A stretch of DNA of 64,000 bases from the NCBI RefSeq assembly GCF_024753255.1, contig NZ_JANUHA010000006.1, forward strand, positions 224,024-288,023, in the 5' to 3' direction. This stretch comes from Massilia agri. GTDB lineage: Bacteria; Pseudomonadota; Gammaproteobacteria; Burkholderiales; Burkholderiaceae_D. Shown piece by piece: positions 44,400-56,254 of this stretch. Below the pieces are notes generated by a model, which saw only the letters and a program-made list of their open reading frames with translations, was not told where the DNA came from and searched no databases. How positions within the stretch are numbered: the first letter of the stretch is position 1; each line of letters opens with the position of its first letter. The position numbers and the translations under genes were made by a program.

Positions 44400-45383
44400 T
44401 CAGGCCGGGAAGGGAGCGCGCGCATCCAGCAGCCCTTCGGCGCGCAGCTCCTCCCAGAAATCCTTCGGTATCCGCAGATCCATCAGCGCCGCGTTGCGCT
44501 CCAGGTGCCGCGTGCTGCTGGCACCCGGGATCGTCGCCGCGACCAGCGGATGCGCGGCGCCGAACTGCAGCGCGGCCGCCGCCAGGTCGACGCCGTGGCG
44601 TCCCGCCACCGCGCGCAGGCGCTCGCGCCTCACATGGTGTTCGGGCCTGGCCGGCTGGTAGTCATAGTGGTCGCCGCCCGCCAGGAAGCCCGAGTTGAAG
44701 GGCCCGCCCAGCACGAAGCGCGCGCCGCTTTTCTCGGCCAGGGGGAAGAGTTCGTCGAGTGGCGTGGTCTCCATCAGGGTGTAGCGCCCCGCCAGCAGGA
44801 AGATGTCCGGGTTTGAATCGCGCAGGGCGCGCAGGCAGGGTTCGACCGTGTTCACGCCCAGGCCCCAGGCCTTGATCAGGCCTTCCTCGCGCATCCGTAC
44901 CAGGCCCTCGAAGGCGCCGCCCGGGCCGGCCGCGATCCGGTAGTAGTGATCGAACCGGTCGCCGAAATGGTCGGGCGAGAGATCGTGCACGTAGACGATG
45001 TCGATGGCGCCCAGGCCCATGCGCTGCAGGCTGTCCTCGACCGAGCGGCGGGCGCCATCGGCGCTGTAGTCGTAGACGCGGCGGTAGGGCATCGAGGAGA
45101 CGAAGGGCGGCTCGATATTGCCGTCCAGGTCGGGAATGAGGATGCGCCCGACCTTGGTCGACAGGGTGTATTCACTGCGCGGCCGCTGCCGCAGGGCCTG
45201 GCCGAAGCGGTGCTCGGAAAGACCCGTGCCGTAATGCGGCGCGGTGTCGAAGTAGCGGATGCCCGCTTCCCAGGCCGCGTCGACCGTCTCCTTCGCGGAT
45301 TGTTCGCTCGTCTTGTGGTACATGTCGCCGAGACCGGTGCCGCCCAGCCCCAGTCGCGTGATCGGTTGGTAGCGCTGTGTCAC
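44400..45383 (-). CDS. Aldo/keto reductase
   Basis: NADPH-dependent oxidoreductase of 327 residues, TIM barrel. Catalytic Asp and Tyr in YFDTAPHYGTGLSEHRFG, Lys in YTLSTKVGRIL, His in DIVYVHDLSPDHFGDR. Closest in feel to the D-threo-aldose 1-dehydrogenase/L-fucose dehydrogenase or pyridoxal reductase subgroup. Start GTG 45383 (VTQRYQPITRLGLGGTGLG) has AGGAA upstream; an upstream ATG at 45542 would add an unlike extension. Confidence 0.88.
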   Translation of the reverse strand: MTQRYQPITRLGLGGTGLGDMYHKTSEQSAKETVDAAWEAGIRYFDTAPHYGTGLSEHRFGQALRQRPRSEYTLSTKVGRILIPDLDGNIEPPFVSSMPYRRVYDYSADGARRSVEDSLQRMGLGAIDIVYVHDLSPDHFGDRFDHYYRIAAGPGGAFEGLVRMREEGLIKAWGLGVNTVEPCLRALRDSNPDIFLLAGRYTLMETTPLDELFPLAEKSGARFVLGGPFNSGFLAGGDHYDYQPARPEHHVRRERLRAVAGRHGVDLAAAALQFGAAHPLVAATIPGASSTRHLERNAALMDLRIPKDFWEELRAEGLLDARAPFPA

Positions 45384-45556
45384 GTGGATTCCTTTCCTTC
45401 CTTGAACATGTCCAGCGCATGCTAGCGCGCGGGGAGGAATGGCGGCGCGCAGGCCGAAACAGGCTGCCGCGCAACGTGACTTGTGATTACGTATTAAAAT
45501 TGCCACATCGCCCATGTGCTGGCATTGCCGGACGGGCGCCATGACGGAGGTGAAGC

Positions 45557-46858
45557 TTGCGTAGCGATATCGTGATCGTGGGAGGCGGGGCCGGGGGACT
45601 GGAACTTGCCTGCAAACTGGGGCGCAAGCTCGGCCCTTCCAAAGTGACGCTGGTGGACAGCCGGCTCTACCATATCTGGAAGCCTTCGCTGCACGAGGTG
45701 GCGGCCGGGACCCTGGACATCCACCAGGAAGGCCTGTCTTACCAGATGCTGGCGCACGACAATGGCTTCAATTTCGTGTTCGGCCCGATGACGGCGCTCG
45801 ACACGCAAAACCGCAGCATCACCGTGGGCGCCATCGTCGCCGCTCTTGAGAACGACGAAGTGCTGCCCGAGCGCCGCCTGACGTATGGCTCGCTGGTGCT
45901 GGGCATCGGCAGCGTCTCCAATTATTTCGGCGTGCCCGGCGCGCAGGAACACACGATCTCCCTCAATGCCACCGAGGACGCCGAGCGTTTCCGCCTGCGC
46001 ATGCTGCGCCTGATGCTGGCGGCCGAACAGGATCATGAAGAAGGCAAGGGCAGTGGCCTCGACGTCGTCATCATCGGCGGCGGCGCCACCGGCGTGGAGC
46101 TGGCGGCCGAACTGCGCGAAGCCTCGGGCGCCTACGTCACCTATGGCTTCGACCAGCTGGACGTCAGGCGCGACGTGCGCATCACCATCCTGGAAGGCGC
46201 GCCGCGGGTGCTGGCGCCGTTGCCGGAAAAGGTGTCCGCCGCCGCGACCGAGCTGCTCGCCAAGCGCGGCATCCGCGTGGTCGCCAATTGCCGCGTGACC
46301 CAGATCGACAAGGACCGCGTGATCGACAAGGACGGCAACGTCTATCCGGCAAACTTGTGCGTGTGGGCGGCGGGGATCCGCGCGCCGGACCTCCTGGCCA
46401 CCCTGGGCCTGCCGACGGCCAAGGGCGGCCAGGTCGAAGTCGATGCCCACCTGGCGGTGAAGGGCGTGCCGGACGTGTATGCGCTGGGCGACTGCGCCGC
46501 CTGCGTGGACGGCAAGGGCAATGCGGTGCCGCCGCGTGCCCAGGCCGCGCACCAGCAGGCCGACTACCTGGTCACGACTTTCCTGCGCAAGGCCAAGGGC
46601 GAGCCGCCGCAATCGGCGCCTTACGAGTACCGCGACTACGGCTCGCTGGTGTCGGTCGGCCGCGACACGAGCGTGGGCAGCCTGATGGGCTCACTGCGCG
46701 GCGCCAGCTGGTTCGTGCAGGGCACGATGGCGCGCATGATGTACACGAGCCTGCACCTGATGCACCACCGCGCGGTGCTGGGCACGATGCGTACCGGCGT
46801 GCTGGCGCTGGCGCGCTTCCTGGTGCGGCGCGCGACGCCGCTGGTCAAGCTGCACTGA
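45557..46858 (+). CDS. Type II NADH dehydrogenase (NDH-2-like)
   Basis: A 433-residue FAD enzyme that passes electrons from NADH to quinone without pumping protons. First nucleotide-binding motif IVGGGAGGLELA (~6-17), second VVIIGGGATGVELAAELREA (~170-190), and the FAD end motif YALGDCAAC. The C-terminal amphipathic segment (LMHHRAVLGTMRTGVLALARFLVRR) probably docks it to the membrane. Start TTG 45557 with GGAGG 7 bases upstream. Convergent with the kinase at 46877. Confidence 0.88.
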   Translation: MRSDIVIVGGGAGGLELACKLGRKLGPSKVTLVDSRLYHIWKPSLHEVAAGTLDIHQEGLSYQMLAHDNGFNFVFGPMTALDTQNRSITVGAIVAALENDEVLPERRLTYGSLVLGIGSVSNYFGVPGAQEHTISLNATEDAERFRLRMLRLMLAAEQDHEEGKGSGLDVVIIGGGATGVELAAELREASGAYVTYGFDQLDVRRDVRITILEGAPRVLAPLPEKVSAAATELLAKRGIRVVANCRVTQIDKDRVIDKDGNVYPANLCVWAAGIRAPDLLATLGLPTAKGGQVEVDAHLAVKGVPDVYALGDCAACVDGKGNAVPPRAQAAHQQADYLVTTFLRKAKGEPPQSAPYEYRDYGSLVSVGRDTSVGSLMGSLRGASWFVQGTMARMMYTSLHLMHHRAVLGTMRTGVLALARFLVRRATPLVKLH

Positions 46859-46876
46859 TTGCCTGGGCCGGCCGGC

Positions 46877-47587
46877 TCAGGCGGGGGCGGTCTTCGGCAG
46901 CGTCATGCGCAGCACGGCGCCGCCGCTTTCGCCCGAGCCGAGTTCGAGCGTCCCACCAAGGAAACGGGCGCGCTCGCGCAGCAGGCGCAGGCCGTGGCAG
47001 CTGTTCGATTCGAGGGCCTTGTCGTGCTTCGGCAGGCCGCGGCCGTTGTCGCGCACGGTGAGCATGACCTGGTCTCCGTCGTCGTCCAGCACCACCTCGA
47101 CCTCGGTCGCCTGCGCGTGGGCGGCCACGTTGCGCAGGCCTTCCTCGGCGCAGCGCAGCAGCACCACGCCCTGGGTGCGCGTATAGCTGCCGTCCTCGTC
47201 CGGCAGGCTGGCGCGGGCCTGGACGCCGTTGGCGGCGCCCCAGGCGGGCACCAGCTCGGCCAGCGCGGCCTTGAGGCCGAGGAACTCGAGCTTGTCGTTC
47301 CACAGCTCGAGCTGCATCTTGCGGTTGGTCTCGATGATGTTCGCAAGCAGCGTCTTCATCTGCGCGCTGCGGTCGCTCATCGCCTTGTTATCGGCCGGGA
47401 TGTGCTGCGTCAGGAGCGCCAGGTGCATCGTCAGTGCCGTCATCGACGAGCCGAGGCTGTCGTGCAGCTGGCGCGCCAGCAGGCGGCGTTCCTCGTCCCA
47501 GCAGGCGGCGAGATAGCCCAGCATTTCGGCGAGGTCAGCGGTGCGGTCCGCGCCAGGTGCGGGCTGCGGATGTGCCGGTTCGGTCAT
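46877..47587 (-). CDS. NarX/DegS-type sensor histidine kinase (soluble)
   Basis: A 236-residue kinase with only a HisKA_3 dimerisation domain and HATPase. The phospho-His motif is ARQLHDSLGSSMTALTMHL (~43), and the ATPase site LLRCAEEGLRNVAAHAQA with VRDNGRGLP and GHGLRLLRERARFLGG variants (CHGLRLLRERA). No sensor or membrane region is present. No LuxR-type partner regulator is adjacent, so it may be an orphan. Divergent from the hemerythrin gene. Confidence 0.85.
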   Translation of the reverse strand: MTEPAHPQPAPGADRTADLAEMLGYLAACWDEERRLLARQLHDSLGSSMTALTMHLALLTQHIPADNKAMSDRSAQMKTLLANIIETNRKMQLELWNDKLEFLGLKAALAELVPAWGAANGVQARASLPDEDGSYTRTQGVVLLRCAEEGLRNVAAHAQATEVEVVLDDDGDQVMLTVRDNGRGLPKHDKALESNSCHGLRLLRERARFLGGTLELGSGESGGAVLRMTLPKTAPA

Positions 47588-47777
47588 CGTAGGCTCGGGT
47601 TAAATGTTTCCCAAAATAATACAACAGTTGGCGATGGGGCGGCGCGCAAAGCGGATCTCCCATGTGCCGGGACCAGCGTGCGTTGCCGAACGGTGTACAC
47701 AGCAGTTTCGGGCGAAGCTGGAGGCGTGGGCTGGTTGCACGCCAGCCACGCTACTCAACAACAATGGGGGTATTACC

Positions 47778-48233
47778 ATGACGACCGCAAACAAAGCGCA
47801 GGATGCCATCACGCTGCTCACGGCGCAGCACCGCGAAGTGCACGAGATGTTCGAGAAGTTCGAGAACATGACCGACCGCGCCAAGGTCAGCAAGAAGAAG
47901 CTGGCCGACGAGATCTGCCAGGCCTTGACCATGCACACCACGATCGAAGAGGAAATCCTGTATCCGGCCGTGCGCGAGGCGACCGAGGAAACCGAGGACA
48001 TGGTGGACGAGGCCGTGGTCGAACACGCGTCGGCCAAGGACCTGATCGCCCAGATCCAGGAGATGGACCCGGGCGACGACCTGTACGACGCCAAGGTGAA
48101 GGTGCTGGGCGAGCTGGTCGACCACCACGTCGAGGAAGAAGAGAAGGAAATGTTCCCGAAGATGAAGGAACTGAAGCTGGACCTCAAGGCCCTGGGCGAA
48201 GAAATGGCGGCGCGCGCCGCTGAACTGCAGTAA
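47778..48233 (+). CDS. Hemerythrin-like (HHE domain) protein
   Basis: A 151-residue four-helix protein of the HHE family, binding non-haem diiron. His and Glu ligands are spaced as expected: LLTAQHREVHEMFEKFE, TMHTTIEEEILYPAVRE, VVEHASAKDLIAQI and LVDHHVEEEEKEMFPKMK. Roles in oxygen or NO sensing/storage are known in relatives. Start 47778 gives MTTANKAQDAITLL; the preceding GGGGG is a poor ribosome site. The repeat at 48241 follows 7 bases after the stop. Confidence 0.88.
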   Translation: MTTANKAQDAITLLTAQHREVHEMFEKFENMTDRAKVSKKKLADEICQALTMHTTIEEEILYPAVREATEETEDMVDEAVVEHASAKDLIAQIQEMDPGDDLYDAKVKVLGELVDHHVEEEEKEMFPKMKELKLDLKALGEEMAARAAELQ

Positions 48234-48240
48234 GGAGTTG

Positions 48241-50714
<2,474 letters not shown>

Positions 50715-50735
50715 GCCTCGGGTTTCCGGTTTCAA

Positions 50736-50779
50736 GAAAACGGGCCACCGGTGGCGCAAGCTGCCGGTGGCCCGTTTTC
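50736..50779. terminator. Strong bidirectional terminator
   Basis: A perfect 16-bp stem (GAAAACGGGCCACCGG / CCGGTGGCCCGTTTTC) with a 12-base loop. The A4/T4 at the stem base serves as U-tract in either direction. It sits between the FPASDP gene and the convergent REC-GGDEF gene. Confidence 0.85.
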
Positions 50780-50871
50780 CGTAGAGCGTGCGGCGTCAAG
50801 GCCGCGGGCAACACATGTTCAGGGGTGAAGCCGGACACCCCGCAACAGCAGGGCGTGGCAGGCAGGATGGC

Positions 50872-51876
50872 TCAGCGGTGCGGCGCCGCCATCTCCACGG
50901 CCGGCGTGGCGGCCTGGGCGGCCGGCATCTTGGACGCGCCCTGGCGGTTCGCCGCCGGCGAGCAGAAGCGGTTCTTGCCGGCGCGCTTGGCCTCGTACAG
51001 GGCGTAGTCGGCGATATTGATCAGGGCGTCCACCGTGTCGGCGTCGTCCGGGTAGATGCTGATGCCGATCGAGGTCGACAGGCGCAGGGTCAGGTCGTTG
51101 ATGAAATACGGTTCCGACAGGGCTTCGACCAGCTTGGCGGCCGGGCCCTGGGCGTCGGCCAGGGTGTGGATGTCGCCCAGCACGACCATGAATTCATCGC
51201 CGCCGAGGCGCGCCACCGTGTCTTCCTTGCGCGAGCTCGACAGCAGGCGCTGGGACACCATCTTGAGGATGTCGTCGCCGTAGGCGTGGCCATAGGTGTC
51301 GTTGATCGCCTTGAAGCCGTCCAGGTCGAGGTACATCACCGCGGCCTTGGCATGGCTGCGGTTGGCGTGCTGGAGGGCGGTTTCGATGCGGTCTTCCAGC
51401 AGGCGGCGGTTGGGCAGGCCGGTGAGGGCGTCGTGCAGGGCCAGTTCCTGCTGGGCCTTGGAATACTGGGCCAGTTCCTTGTAGAGCAGGCGCACTTCCA
51501 GCATGTTGTGGATGCGCTTGTGCACCTCCAGCAGGTCGAAGGGCTTGCTGATGAAGTCGCGCGCGCCCGCTTCCAGGGCGGCGATCTTGAAGCTGGGCTG
51601 GGCGGTCAGGGCCAGGACCGGCAGGTAGCCGCCCTGTTCGATTTCCTTCAGGCCCTTCATGACCTGGAAGCCGTTCAGGCCGGGCATCTGCAGGTCGAGC
51701 AGGATCAGGTCGTAGTTGTGCTCCCGGTGCAAGGGACAGACCTGCTCCGGCAGCATCGTCGAACTGACACAGGTGTAGCCTTCCTCGCGCAATATCTCTT
51801 CCATCAGCTCGATATTGTCGGGCGAGTCGTCCACCACCAGGATCTTCGCGTTCAAAATGTCTTGTCTGCTCGGCAT
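50872..51876 (-). CDS. Response regulator diguanylate cyclase (REC-GGDEF)
   Basis: A 334-residue protein that makes cyclic di-GMP when phosphorylated. Receiver 1-~125 with VVDDSPDNIELM, phospho-Asp in LILLDLQMPGLNGF and Lys in FISKPFDL. A coiled-coil linker leads to GGDEF (~165-325) with full RLGGDEFMVVLG and an inhibitory I-site RKED five residues ahead. Start at 51876 (MPSRQDILNAKILVVDD); an ATG at 51954 would add 26 unlike residues. It likely takes phosphate from one of the nearby hybrid kinases. Confidence 0.92.
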   Translation of the reverse strand: MPSRQDILNAKILVVDDSPDNIELMEEILREEGYTCVSSTMLPEQVCPLHREHNYDLILLDLQMPGLNGFQVMKGLKEIEQGGYLPVLALTAQPSFKIAALEAGARDFISKPFDLLEVHKRIHNMLEVRLLYKELAQYSKAQQELALHDALTGLPNRRLLEDRIETALQHANRSHAKAAVMYLDLDGFKAINDTYGHAYGDDILKMVSQRLLSSSRKEDTVARLGGDEFMVVLGDIHTLADAQGPAAKLVEALSEPYFINDLTLRLSTSIGISIYPDDADTVDALINIADYALYEAKRAGKNRFCSPAANRQGASKMPAAQAATPAVEMAAPHR

Positions 51877-52003
51877 GCTCGTCTCTTCTACTCTGGGGGG
51901 ATCGCCGCATTTCCCATCGGAATAGGCGCATCCCATCTCTTCATAGTCTAGCAAACCCTACAAAATTTCTTGTAGGACAGCGCCGCGTGTCCGGGTAGGA
52001 GCG

Positions 52004-55000
52004 TCAAGGACCGTGTGCGCGCGTATTCCCGGCGGCCCGGCGCACCGTCGGCCCGGCCACCGACGCCACCGCCGCAATCAGTTCGCCCGGCTCGACCGGC
52101 TTCGAAATATGGGTCGAAAAACCCGCTTCCAGCGCCTTGAGGCGGTCTTCCGGGCGGGCAAAAGCCGTCAGGGCGATGGCCGGCAGCTGGCCGCCGGCTT
52201 CGCGCGGCAGCGCCCGCACCCAGCCGATCAGCTCGAATCCGTCGAATTCCGGCATGCCCAGGTCGCTGATCAATACGTCGGGCCGGTGGGCGCGCAAGGC
52301 GTCGAAGGCTTCGCGCGCGCTAGCCGCCACCCGCACCCGGGCGTGACAATCCGTCAGGATACGCGCAATCAGCTCGCGGCCGTCGCGCGCATCGTCGACC
52401 ACCAGCACCGTGAGGCCGGCGAGGTCGTGCGGCGCCGCTTCCTGGGGCTCCGGCTCGGCCTGCGCGGGCGCGGGAAGGGTACGCTCGGCGCGTCCCGCCG
52501 GCGCCCGTGCGCGCGGCAGCTCGATCGTGAAGCTCGACCCCTGGCCCTCGCCCGGACTCTCCGCATGGACCGTGCCGCCATGCTGTTCGACCAGGTGCTT
52601 GACGATCGACAGGCCAAGGCCCAGGCCGCCATGGCGGCGCGTCATGGACGCGTCTTCCTGGCGGAAGCGCTCGAACACGTGGGTGATGAATTCGGGCCGG
52701 ATGCCGGCGCCGTTGTCGCGCACCGTGATCGCGACCGTGTCGGCGCCCTCGAGCTCGCGCAGCGCGATCTCGACCGCCACCATCCCCTCGCGCGGCGTGA
52801 ACTTGATCGCGTTCGACAGCAGGTTCCAGATCACCTGCTGGAGGCGGCCGCTGTCGCCGGCCACCAGCAGGCCGCCGGCCTGCGGGTCGTAGCGCTTCTC
52901 GAGCACGATGTGCTTGGCGTCGGCCGCCGGCCGCACCGTCTCGATGGCGGCGTCGATGAAGGCGGCGGGGTTGATGGTCTGCATGTCGAGCAGCACCTTG
53001 CCCGAGGTGATGCGGCTCATGTCGAGCAGGTCCTCGATCAGCTGGGCCTGGGCGCGCGCATTGCGCTCGATGGTCGAGAGGCCGCGCTGCAGGTCGGCGC
53101 CGTCGCGGCTGCCGCGCCGCAGCACCTGCGACCAGCCGAGGATGGCCGAGAGCGGGGTGCGCAGCTCGTGCGAGAGGGTGGCCAGGAACTCGTCCTTCAT
53201 CTGGCTGCTGCGCTCGGCCTCGGCGCGCGCCTCGCGCTCGTTCTCGAGCAGCACCTTGCGCTCCTCGGCGGCGCGCGCGGTGGCCTCGTAGAGGCGGGCA
53301 TTGTCGACCGCGATCGCGGCCTGGGCCGCAATGCCGGTGACGATGCGCTCGCTGCGTTCGCTGAACACGTCCGCGTCCGGGTGGCCGAAGAGCATGGCGC
53401 CGAGCAGCTCGCCGGACGGCGCCAGCACGGGCACCGCCATGAAACTGGCGACCGGCCAGAAGGGCAGTCCGGGTCCCGCCAGCGCCGGCGCCAGGGCAAG
53501 GTCGGCCGCGCGCAGCGTGCGCCGCGCCTGCAGGGCCGGGCCGAAGCGCGCGAGGGCCTCGGCCAGCGGCAGTTGGGTGAACCGGGCCATGGCCTCGCCG
53601 CCGGGCGCCGTGGTCGAGAACAGGGTGCCTTCGCCTTCCTCGGCGACGTGGTAGAAGGCCCCGAAGCGCGCCCCGCTGATGCCGAGGGCCGCCTCGGTGG
53701 CGGCGCGCAGCAGCGAGCGCAGGTCGCGGGTCGACGCCAGGATGCTGCCGGTGCTGTTGAGCAGTTCGAGCACGTGGGATTCGTCGCGCAGCGCCTGCTC
53801 GGTGCGCTTGACGTCGTCGACGTCGGTATTGGTGCCGAACCAGCGCTGGACCCGGCCATGGCGGTCGCGCACCGCGCTCACCCGGGTCAGGTACCAGCGG
53901 TACTGGCCGTCGGCGCCGCGCAGGGGGTATTCCATCTCGAAGGGTTCGCCGCGCCGGACGGTCTCGCGCCAGCGCTGGTCGAGCCGGGCCAGCGCGTCGG
54001 GCGCCACCGCGTCCTGCCAACCCCAGCCCACGCTCTGCTCGGGCGTGCGCCCCGTATAGGCATACCAGCGGTCGTTGAACCAGACGATGGCGCCGTCGGC
54101 GCCCGCCATCCAGGCCAGCTGCGGGATGGTATTGGCCAGGGCGCGCAGCAGTTCCTCGCTCTGGCGCAGGGTGTCCTCGGCGCTTTTCCTCCCGCTGATG
54201 TCCTGCACCACGCCGGTCATGCCGGCCAGCAGATCCTGGGCGCCGGCATAGTCGGGGCGGCCCACCAGGGCCACCCAGCGCGCTTCCTGCTGGCCGGGCG
54301 CATCGGGCGAGAGACGGCACTCGATGTTCAGGTCGGCCCGCGCCTTGAAGGCCTTCAACACGGCGCGGCGTACCTGCAGGCGGTGCTCGGGGTGCAGGCG
54401 GGCGCGCAGCTGCGGCCAGGGCAGCGGGGTGTCGGCCGGCAGGCCGAGGATGCCGGCCGCGCGCGGCCCCAGCAGCACCCGGTCGGTGGCGGCGTCCCAG
54501 CGCCAGTCGCCCAGGCGCCCGGCCGCCAGCGCCACCTGCAGGCGGTTGTTGTTCTCGACCAGGGCCTGCTGGTCGAGCTTCCTCTGAGTGATGTCCTGGA
54601 AGTAGAGGGTCAGGCCGTCGGGCGAGGGATGCAGGCGCATCTCCAGCCAGCAGCCGAGGCGCCGGTAGTAGAAGTCGCGCACCACGGTCTCGCGCTGCTG
54701 CATCGCACGCAGGCAGTCCTGTGCCACCGAGGTGCCGTGCAGGTCCTCGAACTCGTCCCACAGATTACGCCCGACCAGGCCCGCGCGGCTCTTGTCGAGC
54801 GGGGCGATCATCTGCAGGGCGCGCCCGTTGATATAGGTGATGCGCCAGTCGCGGTCGACCGCGCAGAAGCCGTCGGACAGGCTCTCGAGCATGTTCTCCA
54901 TGCGCTCGCTGGCGCGGCGCAGCGCGTCCTGGGCGGCGATCAGCTCTTCCTCGGCGCGCTGGCGCGCGGCCAGCACGCTCTGGGCATTGCGCAGTGCGGC

Positions 55001-55036
55001 GGAGCGCATCATCTCGAGCTCGTGTTCGTCGCTCAT
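52004..55036 (-). CDS. Large hybrid histidine kinase (PAS-PAS-PAS-GAF-HisKA-HATPase-REC)
   Basis: A 1010-residue soluble kinase. Order: N-terminal coiled coil (~10-50), PAS (~45-155; MLESLSDGFCAVDRDWRITYING), PAS-like (~165-290), PAS/PAC (~295-415; LANTIPQLAWMAGADGAIVWFN), GAF (~430-600), HisKA (~625; LATLSHELRTPLSAILGWSQ), HATPase (NLLSNAIKFTPREG, VRDNGAGIRPE, GGLGLGLSIVKHLV) and receiver (~880-1000; Asp in VLISDLGMPEFDGFE). Its ATG overlaps the stop of the MetE-like gene upstream (ATGA), so the two are co-translated. Confidence 0.92.
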   Translation of the reverse strand: MSDEHELEMMRSAALRNAQSVLAARQRAEEELIAAQDALRRASERMENMLESLSDGFCAVDRDWRITYINGRALQMIAPLDKSRAGLVGRNLWDEFEDLHGTSVAQDCLRAMQQRETVVRDFYYRRLGCWLEMRLHPSPDGLTLYFQDITQRKLDQQALVENNNRLQVALAAGRLGDWRWDAATDRVLLGPRAAGILGLPADTPLPWPQLRARLHPEHRLQVRRAVLKAFKARADLNIECRLSPDAPGQQEARWVALVGRPDYAGAQDLLAGMTGVVQDISGRKSAEDTLRQSEELLRALANTIPQLAWMAGADGAIVWFNDRWYAYTGRTPEQSVGWGWQDAVAPDALARLDQRWRETVRRGEPFEMEYPLRGADGQYRWYLTRVSAVRDRHGRVQRWFGTNTDVDDVKRTEQALRDESHVLELLNSTGSILASTRDLRSLLRAATEAALGISGARFGAFYHVAEEGEGTLFSTTAPGGEAMARFTQLPLAEALARFGPALQARRTLRAADLALAPALAGPGLPFWPVASFMAVPVLAPSGELLGAMLFGHPDADVFSERSERIVTGIAAQAAIAVDNARLYEATARAAEERKVLLENEREARAEAERSSQMKDEFLATLSHELRTPLSAILGWSQVLRRGSRDGADLQRGLSTIERNARAQAQLIEDLLDMSRITSGKVLLDMQTINPAAFIDAAIETVRPAADAKHIVLEKRYDPQAGGLLVAGDSGRLQQVIWNLLSNAIKFTPREGMVAVEIALRELEGADTVAITVRDNGAGIRPEFITHVFERFRQEDASMTRRHGGLGLGLSIVKHLVEQHGGTVHAESPGEGQGSSFTIELPRARAPAGRAERTLPAPAQAEPEPQEAAPHDLAGLTVLVVDDARDGRELIARILTDCHARVRVAASAREAFDALRAHRPDVLISDLGMPEFDGFELIGWVRALPREAGGQLPAIALTAFARPEDRLKALEAGFSTHISKPVEPGELIAAVASVAGPTVRRAAGNTRAHGP

Positions 55037-56121
55037 GCGGCCTGCTCCAGGATGCTGCGCGCGAGGACCGTGCCCTCGACCCGCGCCCGGATCTTGGCGA
55101 AGGCGGTGTCGCGCGAGATGCGGGTGTCGTCGTAGAAGGGCGCGAAGCCGCTGTCGTCGGTGCTGCCGAGGCGCCCGATGCCCAGGTATTCGGCCGCCAG
55201 CAGCAGGCGGTCGGCCACCTGGCGCGCGCTTTCGACCCGCGGCTCGGCCGGGTTGGTCACGCCGACGAACACCCGCTGCTCGGGCCGCGCGTAGTCGCGC
55301 GCGATGCGCAGCACGCGCTCGGGGTCGGGCTGGCCGGCCATGGCGATGTAGACGCTGCCGGCGCGGATCTCGAACAGGGCCGGCAGCAGTTCGGCGTAGT
55401 CGACCTCGCCCTCCTGCGCGTCATCGATGCCGCCGGGCGGCTGGATGCCCAGCGGCGAGACGTGCAGGCCGATCCGGGCCCGATCGGCGCCGGAAAAGCG
55501 CCGCAGGGCCAGGTTGTTCAGGTGGACGAAGCTGGCCAGCAGGGCACCGCTGGGGTCGAGCCGCATCGCCAGCGGACCTTCGGCGAAATCGACCTGCACC
55601 TTGTGCGCGCCGGCGGCCAGGCAGCGCCGGATCTCGGTCTCGTGCTCGCGCACGAGGTCTTCCAGGAACTGCTCGCGCGGGTAGCCGGGGATGCCGTCGG
55701 GCGGATACATCAGGGACAGGGCCGACGGGGAGATCACGGCCTGCTTGAGCGGCCTGGTGGCGTGGCGGCGTGCGGCGACCAGGAAGCTGTCCGCATAGCA
55801 CTGGTAGCGGAAAGGCCCGGCTGTGAGGCGCGGCATGCGGTGGCGGGCGGCGTCGTCCGAGGACAGTTTCGCCGGGATGCGAAAGCCGTCCGGCGCCGCA
55901 TTCGGGGCGCCGTGGACCGGGTAGCTCCAGAAGTTCTCCAGCTTGCCCTGCTCGCCGTCGCAGACCACCGGCGCACCGGTCGCTTCCAGGGCGGCCACGG
56001 TGGCGCGCACCGCTTCGTCGAGCAGCGGCGCAAGCGCGCGCGCGTCGAGGCCGGCGCGCACGGCGGCGACCAGTTCGGGCGGGCGGGGGATGCTGCCGAT
56101 GGCTTCGGTCGGGATCATCAT
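55033..56121 (-). CDS. MetE-like (cobalamin-independent methionine synthase family) protein
   Basis: A 362-residue single-domain relative of the MetE C-terminal half, TIM barrel. It begins PTEAIGSIPRPPELV and shows the family's KVQVDFAEGPLAMRL, IGLHVSPLG, VFVGVTNPAEPRVES and LGSTDDSGFAPF segments. In MetE the zinc that activates the thiol is held by His, Cys, Glu and Cys; here the His (LHVS) remains but the expected Cys positions read Ser and Thr/Asp. A true methionine synthase role is therefore doubtful. Start 56121 or 56118. Overlaps the hybrid kinase start by 4 bases. Confidence 0.75.
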   Translation of the reverse strand: MMIPTEAIGSIPRPPELVAAVRAGLDARALAPLLDEAVRATVAALEATGAPVVCDGEQGKLENFWSYPVHGAPNAAPDGFRIPAKLSSDDAARHRMPRLTAGPFRYQCYADSFLVAARRHATRPLKQAVISPSALSLMYPPDGIPGYPREQFLEDLVREHETEIRRCLAAGAHKVQVDFAEGPLAMRLDPSGALLASFVHLNNLALRRFSGADRARIGLHVSPLGIQPPGGIDDAQEGEVDYAELLPALFEIRAGSVYIAMAGQPDPERVLRIARDYARPEQRVFVGVTNPAEPRVESARQVADRLLLAAEYLGIGRLGSTDDSGFAPFYDDTRISRDTAFAKIRARVEGTVLARSILEQAA

Positions 56122-56254
56122 CGCTGGCTGGGCTGGGAATGCGGTGCGCCGCGCCGGGCCGGCGGCGGCAAACGGGAATCCGGGCCGGGCCATTGTAGCC
56201 CAGCCAGGCCGGCTTGGGGCGCATTCACAAAAGGCAAGACCGGGCCCGCGCCTC

